Source of the DNA: Allofrancisella frigidaquae
Lineage (GTDB): Bacteria; Pseudomonadota; Gammaproteobacteria; Francisellales; Francisellaceae
Length of the DNA: 64,000 nucleotides
Assembly (NCBI RefSeq): GCF_012222825.1
Contig: NZ_CP038017.1
Span: forward strand, 124,001-188,000
Reading direction: 5' to 3'
Positions 17,536 to 26,731 of this stretch are shown here, piece after piece. The notes beneath the pieces were generated by a model, which was given only the letters and a program-made list of their open reading frames with translations, did not search any database and was not told the origin of the DNA. The translations under genes were made by a program, and so were the position numbers. Position 1 is the stretch's first letter, and every line of letters begins with the position of its first letter.

Positions 17536-18841
17536 TGTGTAAATTCTTAATTAACCTGCTAGATTATTTCTAGCGAAATATTAAGGATAGAAACAATGTC
17601 TAAGAATAAGAAGTCAGAAGATATTTACACAGCTATTGCAGATCAAATAATAGATTCAGGTGTTGATATTAATCAAATGTTTGAGAAAGATGGTTTGCTA
17701 AAGCAACTAACAAAACGATTATTAGAAAAAGCACTAGATGCAGAAATGAATAGTCATCTTGGTTATTCAAAACACCAAAGGACTAATTCATCAAATGCTA
17801 GGAATGGCTATAGTAACAAGACATTAGCTACAGACACAGGTAATTTGGAAATATCAGTTCCACGAGATAGAGATAGTGACTTTGAACCTCAAATAGTTCC
17901 CAAAAGAGTCACCAAGATAAACGGCTTAGACCAAAAAATTATATCTTTGTATGCTAAAGGTATGAGTACTACAGATATCCAACAACAGTTATTTGAGTTA
18001 TATGATACAAAGATAAGTACAAGCTTTATAAGTGATGTTACAGAAGCTATTATTGATGATGTTAAAGCATGGCAAAATAGACCTTTAGAGTCAGTTTATC
18101 CAATAGTGTTTTTTGACTGTATAGTCGTTAAAGTTAGAGAAGACAAGCATATTATTAATAAAGCTGTGTATGTGGCTCTTGGCATATCGTTAACTGGTCA
18201 TAAGGATGTATTAGGTCTTTGGATCAGTCAAAATGAAGGTGCTAAATATTGGCTTAGTGTTTTTACTGAATTAAAGAATAGAGGCTTACAGGATATATTT
18301 ATAGCATGTACTGATAATTTAAAAGGCATGTCTGATGCTATACAAGCTATATACCCTGAGACAAAGCATCAGCTTTGTATCGTTCATCAAATTCGTAATA
18401 GTCTTAAGTATGTGCCATATAAAGACAAGAAAGAGGTAGCTAGAGAGTTAAAGAAAATATATGATGCTGATACCATTGCAATAGCTCAATCTGAGCTTGA
18501 TAACTTTGCAAATAAATATGATACTAAATATCCTTTAATTTCAAAGTCATGGATAAATAATTGGGATAATTTAACTGTATTCTTGCAATATCCTCCAAAA
18601 ATTCGTAAAGTTATTTACACTACTAATGCGATTGAATCGCTTAATAGCCAGTTTAGGAAAGTCATTAAGAATAAAAAGCTATTTCCTAAAGATGACTCTG
18701 TTTTCAAATCTTTGTACTTGGCTATAGATTATTTGACTAAAAAATGGTCTATGCCTGTTAAATATTGGAATGAGGCTATGCCTTATTTCGCTATCGAGTT
18801 TGAGCATAGAATTCAGAGATTCATGTAAGTGAATTTACACA
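17536..18841 (+). mobile_element. IS256-family insertion sequence
   Basis: An 11-base terminal inverted repeat, TGTGTAAATTC at 17536-17546 and its exact complement at 18831-18841, encloses one full-length transposase gene. I could not find a matching target duplication in the flanks. The element is therefore either old, recombined after insertion, or has ends slightly outside those given. Confidence 0.85.
17596..18828 (+). CDS. IS256-family (mutator-type) transposase
   Basis: 410 residues, full length for the family and with no frameshift. The DDE triad is visible: Asp174 in FFDCIVVKV, Asp240 in CTDNLKGM and Glu347 in TTNAIESLN. The family CxxH-like element follows in QLCIVHQIRNSLKYV. An N-terminal helical DNA-binding part is present (LLKQLTKRLLEKALDAEM). 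Cytoplasmic; cuts and moves the element. ATG 17596 has GGATAGAAACA before it. The intact frame suggests the copy could still be active. Confidence 0.95.
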   Translation: MSKNKKSEDIYTAIADQIIDSGVDINQMFEKDGLLKQLTKRLLEKALDAEMNSHLGYSKHQRTNSSNARNGYSNKTLATDTGNLEISVPRDRDSDFEPQIVPKRVTKINGLDQKIISLYAKGMSTTDIQQQLFELYDTKISTSFISDVTEAIIDDVKAWQNRPLESVYPIVFFDCIVVKVREDKHIINKAVYVALGISLTGHKDVLGLWISQNEGAKYWLSVFTELKNRGLQDIFIACTDNLKGMSDAIQAIYPETKHQLCIVHQIRNSLKYVPYKDKKEVARELKKIYDADTIAIAQSELDNFANKYDTKYPLISKSWINNWDNLTVFLQYPPKIRKVIYTTNAIESLNSQFRKVIKNKKLFPKDDSVFKSLYLAIDYLTKKWSMPVKYWNEAMPYFAIEFEHRIQRFM

Positions 18842-18861
18842 GTTAAGTGGAAAGGCTCGAT

Positions 18862-19746
18862 ATGTCAAGAACATATTTTAATATGGATCGTGATACTTTC
18901 TTTACCTATGGTAAGGAGGTGAAAATTCCTTTAGAAGGGTCATATCAATCGATGCCAACTAGACCTTTACGAATTGCTATGGCTGTTTTTACATCTGCAG
19001 AAGAAAATCCAAGTAAAACAACTTCAGGTATGTGTCAAGAATTTTCTTCTGCCTGCTATGCGTTAATGAGAAGGATATTTGTTAAAGGCCATGTTAATGT
19101 TTCTTGGGCCTATAACCACTGTATGAACCATTATTATACTATTCTTAGTTTTAAAAAATATCAACGTGAAGATAATTCATTTACACGTTTTGTGCCAATA
19201 GAAGAATCAATAGACTGGAGAACTGAAAATGGACGTAAGGATGCTTTTGAGAATTACGAGCATATTGTAATAGACCCATGGATAACTGAATCAGAACCAT
19301 ATTCTATAAAATTAGAACATAGTATTTATTATAAACTTTTTGGATCTATTGTGGATAAAAGGAAGGATAAAAAAACTGATATTCTAAGTTCTGAATTATC
19401 GAAAGGTTCAGCTGGACTGTTTGGTTCTGATGACTTATTTTTCCTTAAAGTTTATAATGGCAAAGTAAATCTGACACCAGAGTTAGCTATTAAAATTTTA
19501 GGGGGAGTAACTGAAAAAAGAATGTTAGGTTCATACTCAAAATTAGCAACTGAAGGTATAAGAAATGGTATGCATAATATTGAAAATAAACACAGTAGGG
19601 AGATCGAAGAGATTGTAGATTCGTTAAAAAGCAATCATGATGTTCCAATGTTCTATGGCAATTGCGACCTACTGAATGAAAAATACGAAGAAGGAATACT
19701 CTATTGTAAAAAACAAAAAATCGGTTTTGAATTTAAGGGTTTATAG
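18862..19746 (+). CDS. Putative papain-like cysteine protease, candidate effector
   Basis: 294 residues. The order Cys58 (SGMCQEFSSACYALM), His90 (CMNHYYTILSF) and Asp138 (HIVIDPWITE) is that of transglutaminase- or YopT/C58-like cysteine hydrolases, where His and Asp-Pro follow Cys in this way. The rest (residues 150-294) is helical, charged and unrecognised. No signal peptide. ATG 18862 has AAAGG seven bases before it; a GTG at 18847 would add five residues. It follows the IS element by 20 bases and is convergent with the siderophore permease. The fold is suggested by three residues and spacing only, so the activity is inferred. Confidence 0.5.
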   Translation: MSRTYFNMDRDTFFTYGKEVKIPLEGSYQSMPTRPLRIAMAVFTSAEENPSKTTSGMCQEFSSACYALMRRIFVKGHVNVSWAYNHCMNHYYTILSFKKYQREDNSFTRFVPIEESIDWRTENGRKDAFENYEHIVIDPWITESEPYSIKLEHSIYYKLFGSIVDKRKDKKTDILSSELSKGSAGLFGSDDLFFLKVYNGKVNLTPELAIKILGGVTEKRMLGSYSKLATEGIRNGMHNIENKHSREIEEIVDSLKSNHDVPMFYGNCDLLNEKYEEGILYCKKQKIGFEFKGL

Positions 19747-19793
19747 GCTTTATTAACTATAAGTACTAGTTTTAGAGTTCCTAGTTTAGGATC

Positions 19794-20984
19794 TTACAAT
19801 CGTTTGTAGCTTAGTTTCTTTAAAAAGAAATAAGCTATTAAAAAACCTGGGATGGAAATAGCTCCACCTAACGTGAAAAGCATGCTATAACCTATATTTG
19901 CAGCTAAGAAGCCACTTACAGACATCCCTAATATATATATTAGAAGTTCAAAACAAATTAAGATCGTAAAGTCTGTTCCAGCTTGGTTTTTTGAACTAAA
20001 TTTCATAAATATAGTATATAGAACAATCATTTCCATAAGACGAGAAGTCATATTTAGTAATACTATACTAAATATTATTGTAGAGTTGTCGATTCCACTA
20101 AAGCTAATAAAACCAAGAGAAAAATAGCAAAAACCGCGTATTATAGCTAATAAAGTTAATAATGCTGTTTCCTTATAAAAATTAAATAGATAGCTAATTA
20201 CAGCAGCACCAAAGATTCCTATAATAGCACTACCAGTTCCCATTACCACACCTATTGTGCTTAAAGGAATATGCAAGTCTACCAAAAACGATGATTGCAT
20301 ACCCATTACCAGTCCTTCACAGGCTCTGTAGCTTAGGCAAATTATTAAAAGAGTTCTTGTTTCAGTTCTTTTAAAAAAGGATTTTATAGAGGGTATATTA
20401 TGTTGATATTGGACATTTTCATTTTTTTCTTTGATAGAAAACATATATAAGCAAATACCAATGCTTAGAATAGCTAAATATAAAATTATCTCATGCCAAC
20501 CAAGTATATTATATAAAGCAATTAAGGATGCACCTCCTACTAAACTACCTAAGGTTGTGCCAATTACTCTATAGAAATTACTCCATTGTAAGTTTTTAAC
20601 TTTAGTTTGTTCAATTGAAAATCCGTCAACAGCAATATCTTGAGTTGCTGCAATAGTCGACAGTATAAAAGCAAATAAGAAAATATAGTTTGTATAATCT
20701 TTAGGATTATAAATGAAAAATATTAGAAATAGTAATATCGTAAAAAATTGCATTATTAAAAACCAACTTCTTCTTCTACCTATTTTATGTATGTATTTTC
20801 TATCTACAAATGGAGCCCATAAAAATTTTATAACCCAAGGTAATAGTAAAATACTGAAAAGCCCAATTTTTTCTAGAGAAACACCTTCAGACCTTAAAAT
20901 AGTAGGTAACCCAAAAGTACAAAAATATAAAGAAACAGCTTGAGCTAGGTATAATACTATAAGATCAAAACTTTGTTTTTTCAT
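19794..20984 (-). CDS. RhtX/FptX-like siderophore permease (MFS)
   Basis: 396 residues, about 12 membrane segments, major facilitator superfamily. The N-terminus (LYLAQAVSLYFCTFGLPTIL, then LPWVIKFLWAPFVDR) is close to RhtX of the rhizobactin 1021 system and to AmpG-type permeases, which carry substrates across the inner membrane. The likely role is uptake of the ferric siderophore, or possibly export. Its start overlaps the stop of the preceding 129-residue gene by four bases (ATGA), so translation is coupled. Last gene of the operon. A broken duplicate of its 3' end lies at 16567-16820. Confidence 0.88.
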   Translation of the reverse strand: MKKQSFDLIVLYLAQAVSLYFCTFGLPTILRSEGVSLEKIGLFSILLLPWVIKFLWAPFVDRKYIHKIGRRRSWFLIMQFFTILLFLIFFIYNPKDYTNYIFLFAFILSTIAATQDIAVDGFSIEQTKVKNLQWSNFYRVIGTTLGSLVGGASLIALYNILGWHEIILYLAILSIGICLYMFSIKEKNENVQYQHNIPSIKSFFKRTETRTLLIICLSYRACEGLVMGMQSSFLVDLHIPLSTIGVVMGTGSAIIGIFGAAVISYLFNFYKETALLTLLAIIRGFCYFSLGFISFSGIDNSTIIFSIVLLNMTSRLMEMIVLYTIFMKFSSKNQAGTDFTILICFELLIYILGMSVSGFLAANIGYSMLFTLGGAISIPGFLIAYFFLKKLSYKRL

Positions 20985-21370
20985 ATTAAGTTACCTTCTA
21001 TAAGTATTTGATAAGCTTTTTCTTTTGCAGAAGAGATATCTTTGACTGCTATACAATTAAGAGGCATGCCTTTATGCATAGCGGGAGTATTGATCTTTTT
21101 TATCATAATAGGGTCTTGAGTAACTCTAATCATACCAAGGCACCATTTGGCAAGCTCTGATTTTGCCTGTTTAAACCACTTTGCTTGCTTTATTCTAGCT
21201 TTATGTTCAAACTGATAGTTTTCAGAGAAAGTGCTGATTATTAGAAACTTTTGTTGCCTTCTAAGAATTTCACTACAATTATCAAGCCAATCAAGAGCGT
21301 CCTTATAAGTTGGGTAGCTACCAAAATGCATATTAACAATAGGCCACTTTGTTGTATCACATTCAATCAT
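20981..21370 (-). CDS. Unknown 129-residue protein built into the siderophore operon
   Basis: No family that I can name. The sequence starts WPIVNMHFGSYPTYKDALDW, has a hydrophobic strand KFLIISTFS, a basic helix with two Trp residues (KQAKWFKQAKSELAKW) and a region CLGMIRVTQDP. The pattern of strands and helices recalls a small alpha/beta single-domain protein, perhaps SpoIIAA-like, but this is a guess. No signal peptide or membrane segment. It overlaps both neighbours by four bases (ATGA at each end), so it is made together with the synthetase and the permease. A role in siderophore maturation, release or enzyme assembly is likely from place alone. The rhizobactin 1021 cluster, as I know it, has no such gene. 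Confidence 0.65.
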   Translation of the reverse strand: MIECDTTKWPIVNMHFGSYPTYKDALDWLDNCSEILRRQQKFLIISTFSENYQFEHKARIKQAKWFKQAKSELAKWCLGMIRVTQDPIMIKKINTPAMHKGMPLNCIAVKDISSAKEKAYQILIEGNLI

Positions 21371-23688
21371 AATTCTTTCCCAACATTAAAAGAGTCTTTT
21401 GAGCAAATAAATAAATACGCTTGTTTTTCTGGCAGATTTATTTGGCCTTGGTTCTTATAGCCTATTTTAGGTGCTATTTTCTGAAATGGTATAACTCTAA
21501 CATCAGGTTCAAAAACCACCTTATCAGCGCCTAATTCAGAAAAGCAATATTTACTAAGAGCTTCAACGAGTAGTTTTGAATACCCTCTGCCAATAGCATC
21601 TTCAGGGCCTATTAAAAGATGCCAACCGTAGTCATTATCATTAGCAAGAAAATATTCAGCGATTCGATCTTTTTTAGCATTGTAAATTTCTGCATATGCA
21701 ATTTCTCTACCATCTATTGACAACATAAATAGATTTTGATTGGTGTTTGATAACATGTTACAAAAATGTTTCTTTAGGTGTTCTTTAGGCTTATCAAGAT
21801 TCCAGAATTTAGCCACATGTGGTTTATTCATCCATTTATGAATAGTGTCTAAGTCTTTCTCAAGGCAAAAAGGCCTAAATGATACTTTGTTGTAGTAGAA
21901 CTCTTGGGTATTTATTTCTTTGAAACGTTTGCCAAGGTAAAGAGGATTTTCAAGTTGACCTGTTGAGATAACTTTAGGTCTAGAAGAATAATCACCATAT
22001 CCAACCTCAAATATTCTTAATCTGTTTAAGCAAAGTTTCTCAAAGTTTTTTTTATATAAATCAAAACGTTTAAAACGAGCTTTTAATTCTGGATTACTAG
22101 TCTGGTAGCGCTCAACACATTCGTGTAGTTTTTGATAGAAATATAATTCTGGAAAGTTAAGCTTATCAGCAAGTATTGTTGATATGTATCTGTAATGAAC
22201 CACAAAGAGACCAGTATGAATAAATTGCAGTAAATAGTCATCATCTACTTGAGGGATGACATCTTTTACTTCTTGTGGTAATGTAGCTAATTCTTCAACT
22301 GGGTTTTTACATATATTAATATCGTCAACGAAATCTTTCATAGCCAGACCAACGGGAAGATTATTTTCAATAATTAATATACTATTCTCACCATGTGGTG
22401 AAAATACCATGCCATATTTATATAAAAAGTGAAGCAAAGCAGGAATAGTATTCTCAAAAAATATATCTAACCATTGACTTACATTAAGAGAGGACTCTTT
22501 TATCATTTCACATAGTACACTTTTACCATCAGGGTCAATGTAAGTTAAAGCTGCCATAGTTATAGCTTTTTCATTGTTTTTAAGCCTAGAATGAATGCTT
22601 TCTCGCCATATTGCTCCTAGTTGCTCAGTAAAGTAGTAAGGAGATTCTGATATGTCTGAGTAATAAGGATGTTTGCAGTATGCACTTGCCAATTCACCTA
22701 ATAAAATAAAGTTACATGTAGATAGAAAGTCATCTTCTTTGGCTATCGTTTTAACCCATTCTGTAAGCATCGGAGCATTGATGGTTTGGTTTTTAGGTAA
22801 TCCTCTATAAACAGCAGTGTTTAATATATTAAGAGGGAGCTTTATACTGTGCTTTTCTGGGTGAGATATGTTTGAAAGAGTCCTTATAGATTGCATAGCT
22901 AAATGCTGATCTGTAGATTCGCCTAGAAATATGATTTCACCATCAGCTATGTATTTGGTAAATTGTTGTTTTAGGACATTTTCCCATTGCCATGGATGAA
23001 CTGGTAAAACAAAGTAATCATCAGGATTTTTATTATTTGTCATAATAGTTTTATTAAAACTTTCTAAAATATCAGGGTGTATCTCTTTTTGCGTTATTTT
23101 TGAATAGCTTAGATTGGAAATACATGAGAAAGTTATTAGATCTTTATTTACCGCAATCCACGATAAATTTATTATTTTTTGCATCTCTGGAGCATAATTG
23201 GCATGATCAGAAGAATTAAAACCAATGCGACCTTTGTTAATAACAAACCAAGGATGTCCTGTCATATTACCTTCTATATAAGCATAAGGGAGTTTATAAA
23301 TCTCACTAGCAGAGAGTTTATCTTTTTGTAAGATAGCAATATCTGCATATATAGTATTATTTAATTCTTTTATAAAATGAGCAGTTGTTACAGGATTGAT
23401 TTTAGTTATAGGTAAAGTATCTATAATAAACCTTATAGCATCATCGGCAACTTCTGAACAGTCATTTTCGTGTCTTATGGTGGAGTCTTGGTGAACGATC
23501 AAATTACCATAAATTCTTTTAGTAGCTTTAAATTTATAATATATAACTGAGGTTATTTTTATGGTATAGACCTCTTGATCAGCATCGTTTTGAACTGGAG
23601 CAAAAATTCCTTCATAACTAAATTCAGAAATTATTTTTTCTAGAAGCCGTGTGCTTGCTAATTTATAGTAGTTTATTTTAGTATTCAT
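21367..23688 (-). CDS. NRPS-independent siderophore synthetase (IucA/IucC) fused to a GNAT acyltransferase
   Basis: 773 residues with two enzymes in one chain. Residues about 1-600 form an IucA/IucC synthetase with PVHPWQWENVL, the SIRTLSN region and a C-terminal FhuF-like part (MVFSPHGENSILIIENNLP). Residues about 605-770 form an AlcB/RhbD-like GNAT domain, starting SFRPFCLEKDLDTIHKWM and containing the acyl-CoA loop region AIGRGYSKLLVEAL. In the rhizobactin 1021 pathway, RhbF (synthetase) and RhbD (acetyltransferase) are separate proteins; here they are joined. Expected work: acylation of the N-hydroxy diamine and ligation of the second hydroxamate arm to citrate, in the cytoplasm. Start ATG 23688 is preceded by AGGAG. 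Overlaps the next gene by four bases. Confidence 0.9.
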   Translation of the reverse strand: MNTKINYYKLASTRLLEKIISEFSYEGIFAPVQNDADQEVYTIKITSVIYYKFKATKRIYGNLIVHQDSTIRHENDCSEVADDAIRFIIDTLPITKINPVTTAHFIKELNNTIYADIAILQKDKLSASEIYKLPYAYIEGNMTGHPWFVINKGRIGFNSSDHANYAPEMQKIINLSWIAVNKDLITFSCISNLSYSKITQKEIHPDILESFNKTIMTNNKNPDDYFVLPVHPWQWENVLKQQFTKYIADGEIIFLGESTDQHLAMQSIRTLSNISHPEKHSIKLPLNILNTAVYRGLPKNQTINAPMLTEWVKTIAKEDDFLSTCNFILLGELASAYCKHPYYSDISESPYYFTEQLGAIWRESIHSRLKNNEKAITMAALTYIDPDGKSVLCEMIKESSLNVSQWLDIFFENTIPALLHFLYKYGMVFSPHGENSILIIENNLPVGLAMKDFVDDINICKNPVEELATLPQEVKDVIPQVDDDYLLQFIHTGLFVVHYRYISTILADKLNFPELYFYQKLHECVERYQTSNPELKARFKRFDLYKKNFEKLCLNRLRIFEVGYGDYSSRPKVISTGQLENPLYLGKRFKEINTQEFYYNKVSFRPFCLEKDLDTIHKWMNKPHVAKFWNLDKPKEHLKKHFCNMLSNTNQNLFMLSIDGREIAYAEIYNAKKDRIAEYFLANDNDYGWHLLIGPEDAIGRGYSKLLVEALSKYCFSELGADKVVFEPDVRVIPFQKIAPKIGYKNQGQINLPEKQAYLFICSKDSFNVGKEL

Positions 23689-23715
23689 AGTAATTATCTC
23701 CTAATTTTTGCATGC

Positions 23716-25032
23716 TTATGCAGCTTTGATACTGGATTTTTGGGTTAAATATTTCTTTGGCACGCCAAATGTAGAAAAGATATTTTTTGATGAAATTTTG
23801 TAAATCTCTTTTTGCAGTAATTTATTTGCTATTACAGCATTTCTATATGCTCCTAAGCCTAAATCAGGTGTTCCTACACCATGAGTGTGCATTTCAGCAT
23901 TTTGCACGAAAATATTTAGATTCGTGTCTTGAGTTACTAACTTATAATCTCTAGTTATAAGTAGATTACCATTTTCGTCTTTGGTAATAAATTTCTCTAT
24001 ATTTGCAAGTGAGTGAGTAATATCTGATTTATAGCCAGTTGCTGCAATAACTCTGTCTGTCTTAATTAAGAACTCTTCATTTTGTTGATTATGATAAAAA
24101 AAGCAGTTAAGTTTATCGTTATTATAATCTGTATTACGTAACTCACTATTTGAAATAAGTTCAGCATTATTTTTATTTTGAACTGTTTCTTGATAAAGAA
24201 CCTCATAAATATTAGATATGGTTTCTGCACTAATCCCTTTATAGAGTAAATCTTGTTCCATTAAAAGCTTAGGTTTCTTAGTTTGTGGAAGGTTATAAAA
24301 ATAATCAATATACTCAGGTGAGAAGTGCTCTAAACCAAGTTTGGAGTATTCCATAGGGAAAAATCCTTTACTTCTTGTTACCCAGCTAATTTGGGTAGAG
24401 TCATTTTTTGATTTCATTAAATCTAAGAATATCTCCCCAGCGCTTTGCCCAGAACCTATTAACGTTATATGTTGATCTTTTAATGCTTGGGCTTTTATAT
24501 CGAGATACTCACTACTGTGGTGTACATTTTCTGTGTCAGAAAGGTAAGATGGAAGGTGAGGTTTTGTCCCTAGACCTAATACAATATTTTTTGTTAGGTA
24601 TTGTTGCTCTTTATTATTAATGTTTTTAACTGTGACAACCCAAGTTTCATCCCCTGAAATTCTTGTATGCTTTATATTTGTAACTTCATAACCAAATTTA
24701 CATGATTGACAGTTCTCAGCCACCCACAAGCAATAATCATTATATTCTTGTCTAGTGATAAAGAAATTTTCTTTAAAGTAGAATTTATAAAGGCGATTTT
24801 TTTGCTGTAAATAATTTAAAAAACTAAATTTATTAGTCGGGTCAACCATAGTTACTAAATCTCCAAGAAATGGTACTTGTAGCGTTGTCCAATCCATCAT
24901 TAAACCTGGATGCCAGCTGAAGCTTTCTTTTTTCTCAAAGAAAATACTATTTATAGGTTTATCATTTAATAAAGCAGATAGCCCTAAGTTAAATGGTCCT
25001 ATCCCTATTCCAATAACATCATAAATTTTCAT
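23716..25032 (-). CDS. Diamine N-hydroxylase (IucD/RhbE-type flavin monooxygenase)
   Basis: 438 residues. The FAD-binding start is YDVIGIGIGPFNLGLSALL, the NADPH-binding site is IGSGQSAGEIFLDL and the C-terminal ATGY is in RVIAATGYKSD. This is the lysine/ornithine N-monooxygenase family; in this setting it should hydroxylate 1,3-diaminopropane, as RhbE does. It needs FAD, NADPH and oxygen and acts in the cytoplasm. ATG 25032 is chosen because AAGGAAAACT precedes it and the family starts just before the FAD motif. An ATG at 25065 would add 11 residues that do not fit. Its start overlaps the preceding synthetase gene by 14 bases. Confidence 0.92.
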   Translation of the reverse strand: MKIYDVIGIGIGPFNLGLSALLNDKPINSIFFEKKESFSWHPGLMMDWTTLQVPFLGDLVTMVDPTNKFSFLNYLQQKNRLYKFYFKENFFITRQEYNDYCLWVAENCQSCKFGYEVTNIKHTRISGDETWVVTVKNINNKEQQYLTKNIVLGLGTKPHLPSYLSDTENVHHSSEYLDIKAQALKDQHITLIGSGQSAGEIFLDLMKSKNDSTQISWVTRSKGFFPMEYSKLGLEHFSPEYIDYFYNLPQTKKPKLLMEQDLLYKGISAETISNIYEVLYQETVQNKNNAELISNSELRNTDYNNDKLNCFFYHNQQNEEFLIKTDRVIAATGYKSDITHSLANIEKFITKDENGNLLITRDYKLVTQDTNLNIFVQNAEMHTHGVGTPDLGLGAYRNAVIANKLLQKEIYKISSKNIFSTFGVPKKYLTQKSSIKAA

Positions 25033-26731
25033 AGTTTTCCTTAAATGGGTTTTTTGTATCAACATAGATTGATTGTTTTTCTAATGGGGCCTGTAACTCA
25101 TCGAGACCATTTAGTCTCGTAAGAAGGTTAGCTTTTAACGGTAGTTGATCTAGACTTAGAAGTTTTTTTATAAATTCATCGCAAATTTGATATTTATTAG
25201 GAAAGTTCTTAAAAAAGTCGATAGTCATTTTTACTAGATCTAGCTCACTAATAAAACCAGTATTGGCTATAGCTTCTATTACAGAAATTAGTTGATTAAC
25301 TATAAAATAGTAACAAAAATGGTGGTCGATAAAGTCTTGTGAACCTTCACAGAGATCTTTAATATCACCAAAGTCAGCTTCTCTTAATCCTTCGTGGTCT
25401 TTTATGTAATAGTATCCTTGGCTATCGCGGTAAAAGCTTTCTACTGGTAAACCATCTTCTAATTTGATTAGTAAATTCTGCTGATGAGCTTCTAGAGCAA
25501 TGCCATACTTTGAATATAACCAAAGTACAGGAGCTATAGCTACACAAAGGTATGTTTCAAACCAGCAAAGTGCTGCATCATGGGTGTTAGAATTATTATG
25601 AACACTAAAATATTGAATTAATGAGCTGATACGAGTTCTTTCGTTAAATGGGTTTGGTTCAGTCAAGCTAGCAATACACGCTATATCATCTTGTGGATTA
25701 AAATTAGCATTACGAATAATACATATACTAGGGTCAAGAATTTTATTATTTATCTTTATCGCTGAATAAGCTGGGTCTGTAATTATGTTAAAGTAAGGAA
25801 ACAGATTGTCTAAAATAGGCTTAAGGTGGTTTGTATAGAGCTTATGTACAGATATGCTTCTTTTACACTCTTTAGCAAGATTTACTCTTACAGAGTTTGT
25901 GATAGCAATATTTAGCGAAAATTTCAGCATAATATTAGCTTCTGGGGAATATACAGTTCTGACAGAAGTTGTTGGGTAAAACCAGGGTCCAGTAATACCT
26001 ATATCAATAATTTTATTGTCTGATTTGTATTTTTGAATTTCGTTTTGTTTAGCTAGGTACGCAGCTTGCCATGGGTGGAGTATAAAAAGTTCATAATTCT
26101 CATTTATCTTTTTAGGTAGATCATTTCCTGCTAAAAAATTTAGAAATAGTTCATTTGTAGTTTTGTCAAGTAAAGATTGTGTTTCTAAAATGCTTTTATC
26201 AACATACATATAATAAAGTTGCAATTGTCCGTTTGTTTCGGGAGAGTATTTAATAAATTCAGCGTCTGAGAAACCTTCTCTGCTTTTGGGATCGGGTTGT
26301 AATCTATGGCCTCTTAAAAGATTTTGCTCATTTGTAATAAAAGGATTTTTATAGCCAAAAACTTCATCTAGTTTGTGTTTTCTAGTTTGTAATATCTTAG
26401 CTATATTTATTGCTGAATTTGATATTCTATTTATAATTTCATTATCATTAGTCTTATCGAGTTCTTTAGTAATTAAAAATACCGCCTCAAGAGGATCTAG
26501 CTTTGATTTTCTTTCATTCTTAATGATGTAGCAAGGTAGCTGCCATGATGGTGATCTTAAAATCGGAGAGACTTTTGCTGAAATCTCAAACTTGGATTTA
26601 ATAGTATCCAGCTCTATGCTAAAGCAGTAATTACCATTAGAGGTCTTATGTAATTTATAATTATCATATTCTCGATAATAGCAGTTAAGAAAATTTTTAA
26701 GGGTTATTTCATTGGCATATTTAATCATCAT
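25019..26731 (-). CDS. NRPS-independent siderophore synthetase (IucA/RhbC-like)
   Basis: 570 residues, a single IucA/IucC synthetase. Visible motifs are LHPWQAAYL, SVRTVYSPEANIMLKFSL (ATP- and citrate-binding region), and the C-terminal GIALEAHQQNLLIKLEDGLP of the FhuF-like part. It should adenylate citrate and join it to the first acyl-hydroxy-diaminopropane arm. It overlaps the decarboxylase gene by 11 bases and the hydroxylase gene by 14, which fits a tightly coupled operon. Start could be 26731 or the next ATG codon at 26728. Substrate choice (citrate rather than 2-oxoglutarate) is inferred from the cluster type. Confidence 0.9.
   Translation of the reverse strand: MMIKYANEITLKNFLNCYYREYDNYKLHKTSNGNYCFSIELDTIKSKFEISAKVSPILRSPSWQLPCYIIKNERKSKLDPLEAVFLITKELDKTNDNEIINRISNSAINIAKILQTRKHKLDEVFGYKNPFITNEQNLLRGHRLQPDPKSREGFSDAEFIKYSPETNGQLQLYYMYVDKSILETQSLLDKTTNELFLNFLAGNDLPKKINENYELFILHPWQAAYLAKQNEIQKYKSDNKIIDIGITGPWFYPTTSVRTVYSPEANIMLKFSLNIAITNSVRVNLAKECKRSISVHKLYTNHLKPILDNLFPYFNIITDPAYSAIKINNKILDPSICIIRNANFNPQDDIACIASLTEPNPFNERTRISSLIQYFSVHNNSNTHDAALCWFETYLCVAIAPVLWLYSKYGIALEAHQQNLLIKLEDGLPVESFYRDSQGYYYIKDHEGLREADFGDIKDLCEGSQDFIDHHFCYYFIVNQLISVIEAIANTGFISELDLVKMTIDFFKNFPNKYQICDEFIKKLLSLDQLPLKANLLTRLNGLDELQAPLEKQSIYVDTKNPFKENYENL

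Noticed and set aside
17521-18860. Target-site duplication of the IS256-type element
   Set aside because: The bases outside the inverted repeats do not match over 8-9 positions.
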